A stretch of 64,000 nt of DNA from Alphaproteobacteria bacterium (GTDB lineage: Bacteria; Pseudomonadota; Alphaproteobacteria; Paracaedibacterales; VGCI01), in contig VGEY01000005.1 in NCBI GenBank assembly GCA_016869075.1, forward strand, positions 1 through 64,000. The letters run 5' to 3'. Position numbers and translations under genes: made by a program. Positions 27,412 through 36,055 of the stretch are shown here, piece by piece (positions within the stretch are counted from its first letter, which is position 1; every line of letters begins with the position of its first letter). Below the pieces are notes generated by a model, which did not search any database, had not been told where the DNA came from, and saw nothing but the letters and a program-made list of their open reading frames with translations.

Positions 27412-28476
27412 TTATTTGAAATAATCCTTTACGCCACTATAGATACCAGATTTTTCCCCGTAACCTGTTCCTAAAAAATGAAGAGGAGATTGATGAACAC
27501 CTTCGAGCTTCAAAAGACTTGAAACATTTACATCATGAATGTTTGCCGTCATCCAAGTAAGAACGCCTAATGAAGAAGCTACTAATTGAAAGGTTTGAGA
27601 TAAATGACCTGCATCTAACAAAACCACTCTATATCCCCGTGAGTGAGGGTATTTCCACCATATCTTTCCAAAATACGCAACGAGAAAAACGCCAAATGCA
27701 ATACCCCTTCCAAAGGGTTGTCCCATACATAAGGCGGAAATGTTATCATCATTAATAGCGTCATTTATAAGGACTAGCGCGTGCCTTTCAACGTCATAAT
27801 GATATATACCAGGCTTAACCCCCTCAACATTATGAATAGACACATAAGCCTCATTTGGATGGAGTCCTCCTCCAGACGCACTTGTTTTCCGCATGCCGAC
27901 TTCTCGAAGACCGGCGTCACTTAATTCTGCCCAGGGACCATGAAATAATCCAAACGTAACGAAAAGGAGCGTACTTAATATTTCACGTGAGACTGGACTT
28001 CCATTAAAATTACGTATTGTTTGCCGCCCCTTTAAAATATCTAAAAAGGAGTGTTGATTCAAATAGCTCAAATCTGGTGTAGGCAAGGATGAAAAAGCAC
28101 CTTCCCGCCTTATAAGCATTTTTGGTGGCATGATTTGTACAGCTGTTTCACAGTCAGATACATATTGAGCCACCCAATCTTCGATTGTTTCATGGGAGTC
28201 CTCTACAACATTTCGAGTACCAATATGAAAAATGTAAGACAGTTTATCCCACTGCCAAATGGGCACTGGCGGTGCTTCGGAAAGCAAAATACCTTCATTT
28301 AAAAGGGATTGATCAATCTCGTTTAACTCCTCAACATTTCCGCGCGAATGAGTCACCAACCTCTCAAAATAGGCAAGAGACAACGTAAATTGCTGATGGT
28401 TTTTGTAATCCCAAAGAATGATGTCTTGATCTTTGAGTAAAAAAAACAAATCAGTATTTAAATGTAACTTAGGCAT
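27412..28476 (-). CDS. SagB/ThcOx-type nitroreductase-family dehydrogenase
   Basis: 354 residues. Residues 1-130 are an unassigned N-terminal part. From about 145 the FMN-binding nitroreductase fold begins with FLDILKGRQTIRNFNGSPVS, then KTSASGGGLHPNEAYVSIHNV near 192-212 (the characteristic SagB SGGxHP.E motif), GIYHYD near 218, and LLDAGHLSQTFQLVASSLG near 290. SagB proteins oxidise azolines to azoles in thiazole/oxazole-modified peptides, but many orphan relatives exist. No YcaO cyclodehydratase or precursor peptide is in the window, so the substrate is unknown. It is divergent from the TPP-riboswitch transporter. Confidence 0.85.
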   Translation of the reverse strand: MPKLHLNTDLFFLLKDQDIILWDYKNHQQFTLSLAYFERLVTHSRGNVEELNEIDQSLLNEGILLSEAPPVPIWQWDKLSYIFHIGTRNVVEDSHETIEDWVAQYVSDCETAVQIMPPKMLIRREGAFSSLPTPDLSYLNQHSFLDILKGRQTIRNFNGSPVSREILSTLLFVTFGLFHGPWAELSDAGLREVGMRKTSASGGGLHPNEAYVSIHNVEGVKPGIYHYDVERHALVLINDAINDDNISALCMGQPFGRGIAFGVFLVAYFGKIWWKYPHSRGYRVVLLDAGHLSQTFQLVASSLGVLTWMTANIHDVNVSSLLKLEGVHQSPLHFLGTGYGEKSGIYSGVKDYFK

Positions 28477-28584
28477 GGCGATCCTTTCTTGTTTATTTTA
28501 AATGTTTCAGAGATCCACCCTATATTAAGGCGATATAATAACATCCTGAAGACACATGGACAAGCCTTGCATTCATAAAAATGA

Positions 28585-28614
28585 TTGACCCATTTTTATT
28601 AACCCCTTTATAAT
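28585..28614 (+). promoter_or_regulatory. Sigma-70 promoter of the thiamine-regulated transporter
   Basis: TTGACC (28585-28590) and a perfect TATAAT (28609-28614) with 18-base spacing. The predicted transcript start is near 28621, at the 5' edge of the TPP aptamer. Confidence 0.8.
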
Positions 28615-28616
28615 GC

Positions 28617-28710
28617 CGTGAAGCCGGGGGTGCTAAGATCCTTTTCTTAGCTGAGAAAGCAGACCGCTTAACCCTTGAACCTGATCTGGTTTGTACCAGC
28701 GGAGGAAGCG
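28617..28710 (+). promoter_or_regulatory. TPP riboswitch (THI element)
   Basis: All conserved blocks occur in order: CCGGGGGTGC (from 28625), a P3 hairpin GCTAAG/CTTAGC, GCTGAGA (28650-28656), ACCCTTGAACCTGATCTGG (about 28671-28690), then ACCAGCGGAGGAAG. The GGAGG at 28701-28705 is both the conserved 3' block of the aptamer and the Shine-Dalgarno sequence of the ATG at 28714. Ligand binding should therefore hide the ribosome-binding site and repress translation when thiamine pyrophosphate is plentiful. Confidence 0.95.
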
Positions 28711-28713
28711 CCC

Positions 28714-30042
28714 ATGAAAAATAATGCCAAGAGAAATGTGAGCATACCAACTGCTCAAGCTTTTGATCAAAATATCAAAACACAGAATGCACCCCCGTTA
28801 AGAGCCCCCCTTTTTTTAACATCCATACTTGGTACAATCTTAGAATATTTTGAATATGCAATTTATGGGTTTTTAGCTCCCATGATTGCACAGCATTTCT
28901 TTTCTCAAAGCGACCCCACATCTGCACTCATAAATGCATTCGGTGTTTTTGCTGTAGGCTCTCTCTCTAAACCCATTGGGGCTTTAATTTTTGGACATCT
29001 TGGAGATACACAAGGAAGACGGTTATCCTTACGCTATAGCATGATTGGCATATCCATTCCGACATTTATTGTCGGTATTTTACCCGGCTATGACGTTTGG
29101 GGATGGGGCGCTGCTTTTGCTCTTATTTTATGTCGTATGTTACAAGGCATATTCATTGCTGGAGAATCTGACGGCGTACGCATTTACGTTTTTGAACATT
29201 TTGGTCATAAAAATCCTTGTTTGATGATTAATCTTGTTGGATGTGGTGCTTATATTGGAATCGCATTGGCAGCCTTTATCGCGACACAAATCTCAGATAC
29301 GGGTGATGCCTGGAGATACGTTTTTCTCGGTTGTAGCGCGTGTGGTATTGTCGTTTTCTTTTTAAGACGATTTCTTGTTGAAACCCCCCCTTTTTTAGAA
29401 TATCGACACAAGCATCCATCTTCCTCTATTCCTATGAAAAAGATTGTTCAGTACAATTGGCGTGCACTCGTGCGAACCATTATGATTTGTGGGGCTGGAG
29501 GAGGAGCTTATCATTTTTTCCTCGTGTTCCAAGGAATGTACCTCTCAAAAATTTTAGAACTTATTTCCTTTGAAGAAGCCACTTTTTATGGTTTTTGGTT
29601 AACGGGAGTGTATGTGGTTTTTCTCCCAATTGCTGGATGGGCAGCAGATATTTGGGGACTTTCACGCACAGCAAAAATTGGTGGTTTATTAACTTTAAGC
29701 CACCTTCTAGTTCACATCGGAATGATTATAAATGGCATCGTTTTTTTCCCCATCATGTTTTCTACAACTATCTCAATGGTTTTCTTCTTTGCACCTGCAT
29801 TTCTTTTTCTTCTTAAGCATTATGATGTAGGGATTCGATTTCGTTGTTTAAGCCTTGGCCACACCATTGGTTCCATGCTTTTCTCGGGGAGTACTCCTGT
29901 CGTTTGCCTTTTTCTTTGGAAAAATACGCTCACTTCCTACATACCCTATTTATATTTTCTATTTCTTGTGAGCATGGGACTTGCTGCCTTTGTTTTAAAC
30001 GGTAAAAGTAAATCCAGTCCTCTTAGGCGGCTTTGTTTTTAA
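28714..30042 (+). CDS. MFS transporter under TPP control, predicted thiamine or precursor importer
   Basis: 442 residues from the ATG at 28714; a longer in-frame start at 28675 would lie inside the riboswitch and is rejected. It is a twelve-helix MFS protein of the MHS (metabolite:H+ symporter) type: TILEYFEYAIYGFLAPMIAQ near 42-61, SKPIGALIFGHLGDTQGRR near 87-105 (the MFS A-motif), and RMLQGIFIAGESDG near 139. The riboswitch, not the sequence family, points to thiamine, its phosphates or the pyrimidine/thiazole moieties as substrate. It converges on mutY and overlaps its 3' end by 20 bases. Confidence 0.88.
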   Translation: MKNNAKRNVSIPTAQAFDQNIKTQNAPPLRAPLFLTSILGTILEYFEYAIYGFLAPMIAQHFFSQSDPTSALINAFGVFAVGSLSKPIGALIFGHLGDTQGRRLSLRYSMIGISIPTFIVGILPGYDVWGWGAAFALILCRMLQGIFIAGESDGVRIYVFEHFGHKNPCLMINLVGCGAYIGIALAAFIATQISDTGDAWRYVFLGCSACGIVVFFLRRFLVETPPFLEYRHKHPSSSIPMKKIVQYNWRALVRTIMICGAGGGAYHFFLVFQGMYLSKILELISFEEATFYGFWLTGVYVVFLPIAGWAADIWGLSRTAKIGGLLTLSHLLVHIGMIINGIVFFPIMFSTTISMVFFFAPAFLFLLKHYDVGIRFRCLSLGHTIGSMLFSGSTPVVCLFLWKNTLTSYIPYLYFLFLVSMGLAAFVLNGKSKSSPLRRLCF

Positions 30043-31114
30043 GGCTCTGGGCTTGAGTTGCATATCGAATTACTTTTTTCATAACGGATGGAAATGCGTA
30101 AGTATTCAAATGATCCAAAGAACTCCAAACTCCCTTCCCTAATAAATTTGTGTGACCCTTTGCGATCCTCAATTCCAAATGAAAATGAGTAAACGTGTGA
30201 AGAATCGGAAGAGGAAGAAATTCCCATTTATGTACCCCTTTTGGTGCCTGTAAGAGCATTGTGTGGTCTTCTATGTCCCGTGGACTTTCCTTCCACTCGG
30301 TTGTAGGGATTCCCATCAAGCCTGCCAACAGCCCCTTATTCGGTCTCTTTTCTATCAAAATCTCACCTCTGTCATTCTCAATCCAAAAAACAATTCCATA
30401 CCGTCGTGGTTTGGTCTCCTTGGGAGCTGGAAATGGCAGTTTCTTTGCTATTCCCTTACGAAAACCTTTACATAAACCTTGCAGGGGACACATTTCACAT
30501 GCGGGGAGGTGAGGACGACAAATCGTTGCCCCTAAATCCATTAATCCCTGCGCAAAATCTCCACTACGTTTAGAAGGAATTACACAGCTTACAAATTTCT
30601 CAATCTCTTTCTTTAATGTTGGCAAGGGGGTTTTTATAGCAAGGAGTCGTGAAAAGACACGTACAACGTTTCCATCCACAGGAACTGTGGGTTGATTAAA
30701 CCCTATGGCTGCAATTGCAGCAGCCGTATAAGGTCCAACTCCTGGTAAGGTAAGAAGTTCTTCTTCCTTTTGTGGCATATCTCCATTGAAATTTTGGACG
30801 AGAATTTGGGCACACCGATGAAGATTCCGTGCACGATTATAATACCCTAATCCTTGCCATGCGTGAAAAATTTCATCGAGGGTTGCTTTTGACAATGACT
30901 GTATTGTTGGCCATAGCGAAATAAAACGTGTGAAATAATCTTCTACAACTCCCGTGGTGGTTTGTTGGAGCATTATTTCACTCAACCATACATGATAAGG
31001 GTTAGGGGAAATACCAGGTCTTGCACGCCACGGAAATTGCCGCTGATAGGTATCGTACCACTTTAAAAGTAGGCTTTCTAAAAGATCTTTTTGTAAATTT
31101 TTTTCTGAATTCAT
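30023..31114 (-). CDS. mutY: A/G-specific adenine DNA glycosylase
   Basis: 363 residues. It removes adenine mispaired with 8-oxoguanine. The family start is FPWRARPGISPNPYHVWLSEIMLQQT near residues 24-49, with the catalytic Glu in SEIMLQQT. The helix-hairpin-helix is LPGVGPYTAAAI near 123 and the catalytic Asp is in VPVDGNVVRV near 147. The [4Fe-4S] ligands are spaced exactly C-x6-C-x2-C-x5-C near 200-216. The C-terminal part is the NUDIX-like domain that recognises 8-oxoG. It follows the YgjP-like gene by 27 bases and is the last gene of the leftward lnt group. Confidence 0.96.
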   Translation of the reverse strand: MNSEKNLQKDLLESLLLKWYDTYQRQFPWRARPGISPNPYHVWLSEIMLQQTTTGVVEDYFTRFISLWPTIQSLSKATLDEIFHAWQGLGYYNRARNLHRCAQILVQNFNGDMPQKEEELLTLPGVGPYTAAAIAAIGFNQPTVPVDGNVVRVFSRLLAIKTPLPTLKKEIEKFVSCVIPSKRSGDFAQGLMDLGATICRPHLPACEMCPLQGLCKGFRKGIAKKLPFPAPKETKPRRYGIVFWIENDRGEILIEKRPNKGLLAGLMGIPTTEWKESPRDIEDHTMLLQAPKGVHKWEFLPLPILHTFTHFHLELRIAKGHTNLLGKGVWSSLDHLNTYAFPSVMKKVIRYATQAQSLKNKAA

Positions 31115-31141
31115 TTCAAAACTAGATTTTCTAAAGCAAAG

Positions 31142-31840
31142 CTACAAGCCATATTGAAATAGGGTTTTTCCATTCTTGCGTAACCATTGACGAAGCACTT
31201 TATATTCAGGACAAAGCCCTTCAACAATTTGCCAAAAGTGAGGACTATGGTCCATATGGATTAAATGAGCAACTTCATGGGCACACAAATAGTCAGCTAC
31301 TTGCTCAGGTGCGAAAATCAATCTCCAAGAATAGGATATATTCCCATCGGCGCTACAACTTCCCCAACGACTTTTCGTTTCACGCAAGGTGATACGTTTC
31401 ACTTCTTTTTGAATCTGAGCAGCAAGAATTAATGTGCGTTCTTGTAAGAAGTTTCGAGCAACCTGCTGAAGAGCTTTTTGAACAAAGGAGCCAAAATGTT
31501 CCATAGGTGCATGAATCAAAAGATGATTATCTCCCCACCATGAACGAAATGTGGTCGATACTTTATGACGCAGTTCATAATTTTTTCCGAGAATGGGTAA
31601 AATTAATCCTTCAGTAAAAGAAATTTTTGGTGGACTTGTTATAAGTTGTTTTTCAATCCAAGGATGTGATTTTTCAAGAAATGTAAAAGCTAAACTCTTC
31701 GAATACCTTGGAGGATGGGTAAGGATAATTTGCCCACCTCCTTCTGTACTCCATCGTAATGTTAAGCGCCGTGCTTTAGAATTTTTTCTTAACACCAGGG
31801 GAAAGGGCTTACCTTTAATCTGGAGATAAGATGGCAGCAC
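31142..31840 (-). CDS. YgjP/SprT-like zinc metallopeptidase (DUF45)
   Basis: 232 residues from a GTG start. Only two bases separate it from the stop of the XRE gene, so translation is probably coupled. Family landmarks are RRLTLRW near 25, ETKSRWGSCSADGNISYSWRL near 156-176, and the zinc-binding HEVAHLIHMDHSPHFW near 190-205 (HExxH plus a later His). Members (COG1451) are putative cytosolic metal-dependent hydrolases. In E. coli the relative is YgjP/UpgC-like. The substrate is unknown. Confidence 0.9.
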   Translation of the reverse strand: MLPSYLQIKGKPFPLVLRKNSKARRLTLRWSTEGGGQIILTHPPRYSKSLAFTFLEKSHPWIEKQLITSPPKISFTEGLILPILGKNYELRHKVSTTFRSWWGDNHLLIHAPMEHFGSFVQKALQQVARNFLQERTLILAAQIQKEVKRITLRETKSRWGSCSADGNISYSWRLIFAPEQVADYLCAHEVAHLIHMDHSPHFWQIVEGLCPEYKVLRQWLRKNGKTLFQYGL

Positions 31841-31842
31841 TC

Positions 31843-32292
31843 TTAAGAACGCCCTTTCCTGGTCGGATTTTCTCTTTGATATTCTTCGGCCAGCCCCTTA
31901 ACAAGCTTCAAAATTTTTCTGCGTTGACTTACATCTTGAATTTGATGATAGGCACGCATTAATTCTAGAGTTTCTCTTTTCAATACAGGATCTGCTTCGT
32001 AGGAAGAGTCTCCTTCTTCTGCCAAGCCGAGTTCACTAAACCCCTCAAAAAAATATGAAATGGGCGTTTGTAAAATTTGGCTCATCTCATATAATCGGCT
32101 AGCCCCAATGCGGTTTGCTCCTCGCTCATATTTTTGAACTTGTTGAAATGAAAGACCAATTGCTGCACCTAATTGATCTTGACTCAAGCCCAATGCTGAC
32201 CGCCGAAGTCTTACGCGACTTCCAACGTGGATATCAACATCATGTGGTTTCCCCTTTTTGTAAGAGGATAATTCTTGATTTAACATATCCAT
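31843..32292 (-). CDS. XRE-family helix-turn-helix regulator
   Basis: 149 residues. Residues about 22-80 form the Cro/C1-type HTH: GSRVRLRRSALGLSQDQLGA, then AIGLSFQQVQKYERGANRIG with the recognition helix, then SRLYEMSQILQTPISYFFEG. A Glu/Lys-rich helical C-terminal tail follows. In many alphaproteobacteria an XRE regulator of just this type lies directly downstream of lnt, as here, 12 bases after it. The target genes are unknown. Confidence 0.93.
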   Translation of the reverse strand: MDMLNQELSSYKKGKPHDVDIHVGSRVRLRRSALGLSQDQLGAAIGLSFQQVQKYERGANRIGASRLYEMSQILQTPISYFFEGFSELGLAEEGDSSYEADPVLKRETLELMRAYHQIQDVSQRRKILKLVKGLAEEYQRENPTRKGRS

Positions 32293-32304
32293 TTTTCTTT
32301 CTTA

Positions 32305-33831
32305 TTATATTTTACTTTTCTTCATCTGACGGGAGCGATAGGTGTATGCCATAATGAGTAATACTAGCACCATACTAACAAAAATTAGCTCTCCCCATTG
32401 CGCATACAGGGTAACATATTCAAGACGTTTTGGCAAAGAAAAGTCGATAAAGCCAATTTCATCGAGTTCCAAGCGATAGAGTATACGCCCATACGAATCT
32501 ATGACGGCAGAAATTCCATTGTTGGCAGCTCTAATAAGCGGCATTCCTTCTTCGATTGCACGCACACGAACGATCTGTAAATGTTGATACGGGCCAGCAC
32601 TATGCCCATACCAGGCATCATTTGTAATATTTAACATCCAAAAGGGTCTGTTTTTTTCATCCACAACAGCATGCGGAAATATAGCTTCATAGCAAATCAA
32701 AGGACTGACGCTGGGAAGTCCAGGCAGAGGCAACGTTATTACGCCAGAACCGGGTGTATAATCTTGATCCCCGTAGGTTAATTTTTTAAGTGTTATAAGA
32801 GAACGTAAGGGCATATATTCCCCAAATGGAACCAAATGAGACTTATCATAGACACCAACCATATTTCCTTGACTATTTAGGGCTAACAAGCTTGTGTGTA
32901 AAAGTCCGTTCACTTCTCTAGGGGCTCCAAATAATATCATCCCCCCAATAGGTGCAGCACTGGCTAACAAGCTTATAAGGGGAGGTGATTTTTCAACCAC
33001 GACGGTTACACTTGATTCTGGCCAAATTACAGCTGCTAAGGGCTTTTCAGCTTCTAAGTGAGATAAGGCAATATAGCGTTCTAAATTTTCTTGGAAATGC
33101 TCTGCCAACCATTTTGTTTGTTGGGGAATACTTGCTTGGACAATACGTAAATTTACCCCTAAATCTTTTACGGCATCTTTTGAAGATTGGGTTACGCGAT
33201 AATTCCCCCAGAAACTCAGAATACATATCCCTAAAATTACGCTCATATACCAACCTTTATGTCTTGTAGCAAAGATACACGCGCTTAAAACTGTGAGGAG
33301 TGATAAACCATATATTCCTATAACGGATGTGGTTTGAAGCATCCATATATCCCATGTGTATCCTATTAAATTCCAGGGCAAACCAGTTAAAATATGACCT
33401 CTTAACCACTCACCTATCGACCAGAAGGCAACAAAAGCAAAAACGCGGGCAATAGGAGATTTTACGGCCCAGCATGTGGCAAGAGAAACAAAGGCAGGAA
33501 AGAATGCCAACCCTATGGGAAGACCAACAGCAGCAAAAGGAACGGCATACCACATCTCGAGGGTTCGGGGAGCATTGCCAAGCCAGTAGAGACTCCCTAA
33601 GAAATAACCAAAACCAAAGACCCAGCCTAACCAAAAAATCTTTTTTAAAGAGTCTTCATTTTCAAGAAGAATTAAAAAACCTGAAAAGGCAAGTGGAAGA
33701 ATAAACCAGTAATGGAGAGGTGGCATTGATAAAGCAGCTAACCCCCCCAATATTCCGCTCACTACTAAGGGATTGAGAGCAATCAAGTAGAGGACCCAAG
33801 AAGAAAATTTTAATTGAATAGTTCGAAGCAT
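32305..33831 (-). CDS. lnt: Apolipoprotein N-acyltransferase
   Basis: 508 residues. It adds the third acyl chain to bacterial lipoproteins at the inner membrane. Six to eight N-terminal helices are followed by the carbon-nitrogen hydrolase domain. The catalytic triad is visible: Glu in VIWPESSV near 272, Lys in YDKSHLVPFGEYMP near 331, and Cys in PLICYEAIFP near 379. NDAWYGHSAGPYQHL near 406 and RAANNGISAVIDSYGR near 430 are further family motifs. It is first in the leftward lnt-XRE-YgjP-mutY group and functionally linked to lolA at 34.6 kb. Confidence 0.97.
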   Translation of the reverse strand: MLRTIQLKFSSWVLYLIALNPLVVSGILGGLAALSMPPLHYWFILPLAFSGFLILLENEDSLKKIFWLGWVFGFGYFLGSLYWLGNAPRTLEMWYAVPFAAVGLPIGLAFFPAFVSLATCWAVKSPIARVFAFVAFWSIGEWLRGHILTGLPWNLIGYTWDIWMLQTTSVIGIYGLSLLTVLSACIFATRHKGWYMSVILGICILSFWGNYRVTQSSKDAVKDLGVNLRIVQASIPQQTKWLAEHFQENLERYIALSHLEAEKPLAAVIWPESSVTVVVEKSPPLISLLASAAPIGGMILFGAPREVNGLLHTSLLALNSQGNMVGVYDKSHLVPFGEYMPLRSLITLKKLTYGDQDYTPGSGVITLPLPGLPSVSPLICYEAIFPHAVVDEKNRPFWMLNITNDAWYGHSAGPYQHLQIVRVRAIEEGMPLIRAANNGISAVIDSYGRILYRLELDEIGFIDFSLPKRLEYVTLYAQWGELIFVSMVLVLLIMAYTYRSRQMKKSKI

Positions 33832-33911
33832 GCTTATCGTCTTTAATTATGACAGCGAAAAGAAAAATGATTTTCTTCCACCTTGCATTTACCTATTTTA
33901 ATGGATTTACC

Positions 33912-34490
33912 CTAAAGGATTTCGCATACTTCGTCAAATGTAAGACGCGGAGCACGGGGGTATAATTTTGAAGAATCTCCGTAACCAAGATTGCACAAAA
34001 AATTGGACTTAAATTGTGTGTTTTCAAAAAATGCTTTATCAACAGCTTCATTATTAAAACCGGACATTGGTCCACAATCTAATCCCAATGCTCTTGCAGC
34101 AAGCATGAAATAAGCACCTTGTAAAGTTCCATTTCTAAAGGCTGTTGTTTGGATATGAAGGGCTTTACCAACAAACCAACTACGGGCATCTGCATGAGGG
34201 AAAAGCTTGGGAAGCTGCTCATAAAACTCAAGATTATAAGCTATTATGGCCGTTACAGGAGCAAGCATAGTTTTTGTGACATTCCCAGCATCCAAACAGG
34301 GTTTTAGTTTTTCTTTTGCTTCTTTTGATTTTATAAAGGCAATATGAATCGGACAACAATTTGCACTAGTGGGTCCCATTTTTGCCAGATCGTATATCTC
34401 ACGTAAAATGGAATCTTCAACGGGTTTGTCTTGCCAAGCAGAGTGTGTCCGTGCTTTTAAGAATACATCATCTAGAAAATTTATTGTCAT
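33912..34490 (-). CDS. RutE/HadB-like malonic semialdehyde reductase (nitroreductase family)
   Basis: 192 residues, the usual size. It shows [43 protein letters not shown] from about residue 13 (FMN-binding Arg and Ser/Asn), [30 protein letters not shown] near 116, and a C-terminal [16 protein letters not shown]. The family reduces malonic semialdehyde to 3-hydroxypropionate in pyrimidine catabolism and includes generic NAD(P)H:FMN reductases. No other rut gene is nearby, so the exact substrate is uncertain. Confidence 0.85.
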   Translation of the reverse strand: MTINFLDDVFLKARTHSAWQDKPVEDSILREIYDLAKMGPTSANCCPIHIAFIKSKEAKEKLKPCLDAGNVTKTMLAPVTAIIAYNLEFYEQLPKLFPHADARSWFVGKALHIQTTAFRNGTLQGAYFMLAARALGLDCGPMSGFNNEAVDKAFFENTQFKSNFLCNLGYGDSSKLYPRAPRLTFDEVCEIL

Positions 34491-34621
34491 TTGCTCTCTT
34501 CCTATTTATTACCTATTCTAAAAAAAGAGTGTTACAATATTCTTAACTATTAACTTTATGGCACATAAATTGACACCAGTGGGAAAAAATCTCAGAAAGA
34601 AAGTGAAAGCGGAGGAAACAA

Positions 34622-35242
34622 ATGAAGCAAACGATGTTACGCCTTTTAATGGCAGCCTTCTGTTATATAAATCTACAGGAAGCCTCAGCAGTTCCTCCTC
34701 CCCATCAAACGCAACCAGATCATTTGAATCAGTTATCACGCATTGAAGCATATTTAAATGGTATTCGTACACTTCGTGCTGATTTTTTGCAGACAAATTA
34801 TGATGGTTCAACCTCGTCTGGTAAAATGTTTCTAAAACGATTAGGGCGAGAGAGCTTTGGTAAGTTACGCTTGGACTATTTACCCCCAATGCAAAGCAAG
34901 ATTATTGCCAATGGAGAGATTTTACGACATGAAGACCCACAAACTCATGATGTAAGTGAATATTCTATTGATAGCACACCGGCTAGTTTTTTATTGCGCC
35001 ATAAAATTGATTTTAAAAAAGATTTACATGTCCAGAAAATGGAAGCAAAGGGGGATAAGATTTACCTCACTCTCTTACGTCCAGGAGAGGAAGGGGTACA
35101 ACTCACTCTTATTTTTATCACTTCTCCTATGTTACGCCTACAAGAATGGACCGTCCAAGATGCACATGCCAACCAAACGCATGTTGTTTTAAACCAAGTT
35201 GAAATTGGTATTCCCTTGGATGACAAGCTGTTTACATTTTAG
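34622..35242 (+). CDS. lolA: Outer-membrane lipoprotein carrier protein
   Basis: 206 residues with GGAGGAAAC just before the start. A signal peptide ends near ASAV (residue 24). The mature part has the LolA pattern: L..IEAYLNGIRTLRADFLQTNYDGSTSSGKMFLKR (40-75), GKLRLDYLPPMQSKIIANGEIL near 80-102, and a strand-rich unclosed barrel that ends with LNQVEIGIPLDDKLFTF. It ferries mature lipoproteins across the periplasm from LolCDE. It is convergent with nusB. Confidence 0.93.
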   Translation: MKQTMLRLLMAAFCYINLQEASAVPPPHQTQPDHLNQLSRIEAYLNGIRTLRADFLQTNYDGSTSSGKMFLKRLGRESFGKLRLDYLPPMQSKIIANGEILRHEDPQTHDVSEYSIDSTPASFLLRHKIDFKKDLHVQKMEAKGDKIYLTLLRPGEEGVQLTLIFITSPMLRLQEWTVQDAHANQTHVVLNQVEIGIPLDDKLFTF

Positions 35243-35271
35243 CATGAAAAACGTGTAGATGTTTTTTAAGG

Positions 35272-35742
35272 CTATTCCTGCAAATCTTCTACGCGCAATA
35301 ACTTTGCAAGGGCATCAAGTGAGCCATTCACAAAAGAAACTTCCGCTGAAGAACAAAATGCCTTGGCAATTTCTATGTATTCATTAATGACGACAGGTGT
35401 TGGCACAGACGTATCACGACTTAGCTCAAAAACAGCCGCTCGTAAAATGGCACGCACAACCGACTCTATACGCTCCAAACGCCATTCATCCGTAAGGGTT
35501 GATGCAATCATGGGATCAAGATCCGCTAATCTTTCCATCACACCCATCACAATATCTTGAAACAATGTTTTATCGGGTGATTCAAAGCGTGCACCATCTA
35601 CCGATTCACTAAACCGATGCATTACAAATTCTTGGACAACCTTTTGTGGTGTTGTTGGCTCATGTTCTAATTGATAAAGAGCCTGTACAGCAGCAAGACG
35701 TGCTGCTAAGCGTCCTTTGACTATGATGTCTTTTTTCTTCAC
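35272..35742 (-). CDS. nusB: Transcription antitermination factor NusB
   Basis: 156 residues, all-helical. The family start is RLAARLAAVQALYQLEHEP (11-29), the middle is LIASTLTDEWRLERIESVVRAILRAAVFEL near 80-113, and the end is VVINEYIEIAKAFCSSAEVSFVNGSLDALAKLL. NusB pairs with S10 (NusE) on boxA RNA in rRNA antitermination. It is not physically linked to the NusG paralog 4 kb away, but both are elongation factors. ribH, its frequent neighbour, is absent. Confidence 0.95.
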   Translation of the reverse strand: MKKKDIIVKGRLAARLAAVQALYQLEHEPTTPQKVVQEFVMHRFSESVDGARFESPDKTLFQDIVMGVMERLADLDPMIASTLTDEWRLERIESVVRAILRAAVFELSRDTSVPTPVVINEYIEIAKAFCSSAEVSFVNGSLDALAKLLRVEDLQE

Positions 35743-36055
35743 GCTGGCTCCCTACTCATTACTTTTTCTCCATAAGGCTAAAGGTACCCTAAAGAAAAAG
35801 ATGGGATCAAGCCATAGAATTTGTATTCACACAATCTTAACCTCACTTTACAAAAAGTAAAATTTTTACTTAACTTATTGAAAGTATAAAGTTATTTATT
35901 GTAGTCAGCTTAAGTAATTAATAGACAAAAACAAAGAAGAGCACTTGACTTTGTAATGCAAAAATAGTATATTAGATATTACAATCAAAATATAACGCCT
36001 ATATGAAAGATTGTATCCCGAGTAAAAGTGATTTCTATACGAAGGAGGGGTTAAT
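35743..36055. other. AT-rich divergent intergenic region
   Basis: 313 bases between nusB and the secreted coiled-coil gene. It holds a good rightward promoter at 35945-35973 and AT-rich spacers. I found no RNA gene, repeat or reading frame worth listing in the rest. Confidence 0.7.
35945..35973 (+). promoter_or_regulatory. Sigma-70-type promoter of the coiled-coil gene
   Basis: TTGACT (35945-35950) and TATATT (35968-35973) with 17-base spacing. It leaves a leader of about 75 bases that ends in GGAGGGG eight bases before the ATG at 36056. Confidence 0.7.
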
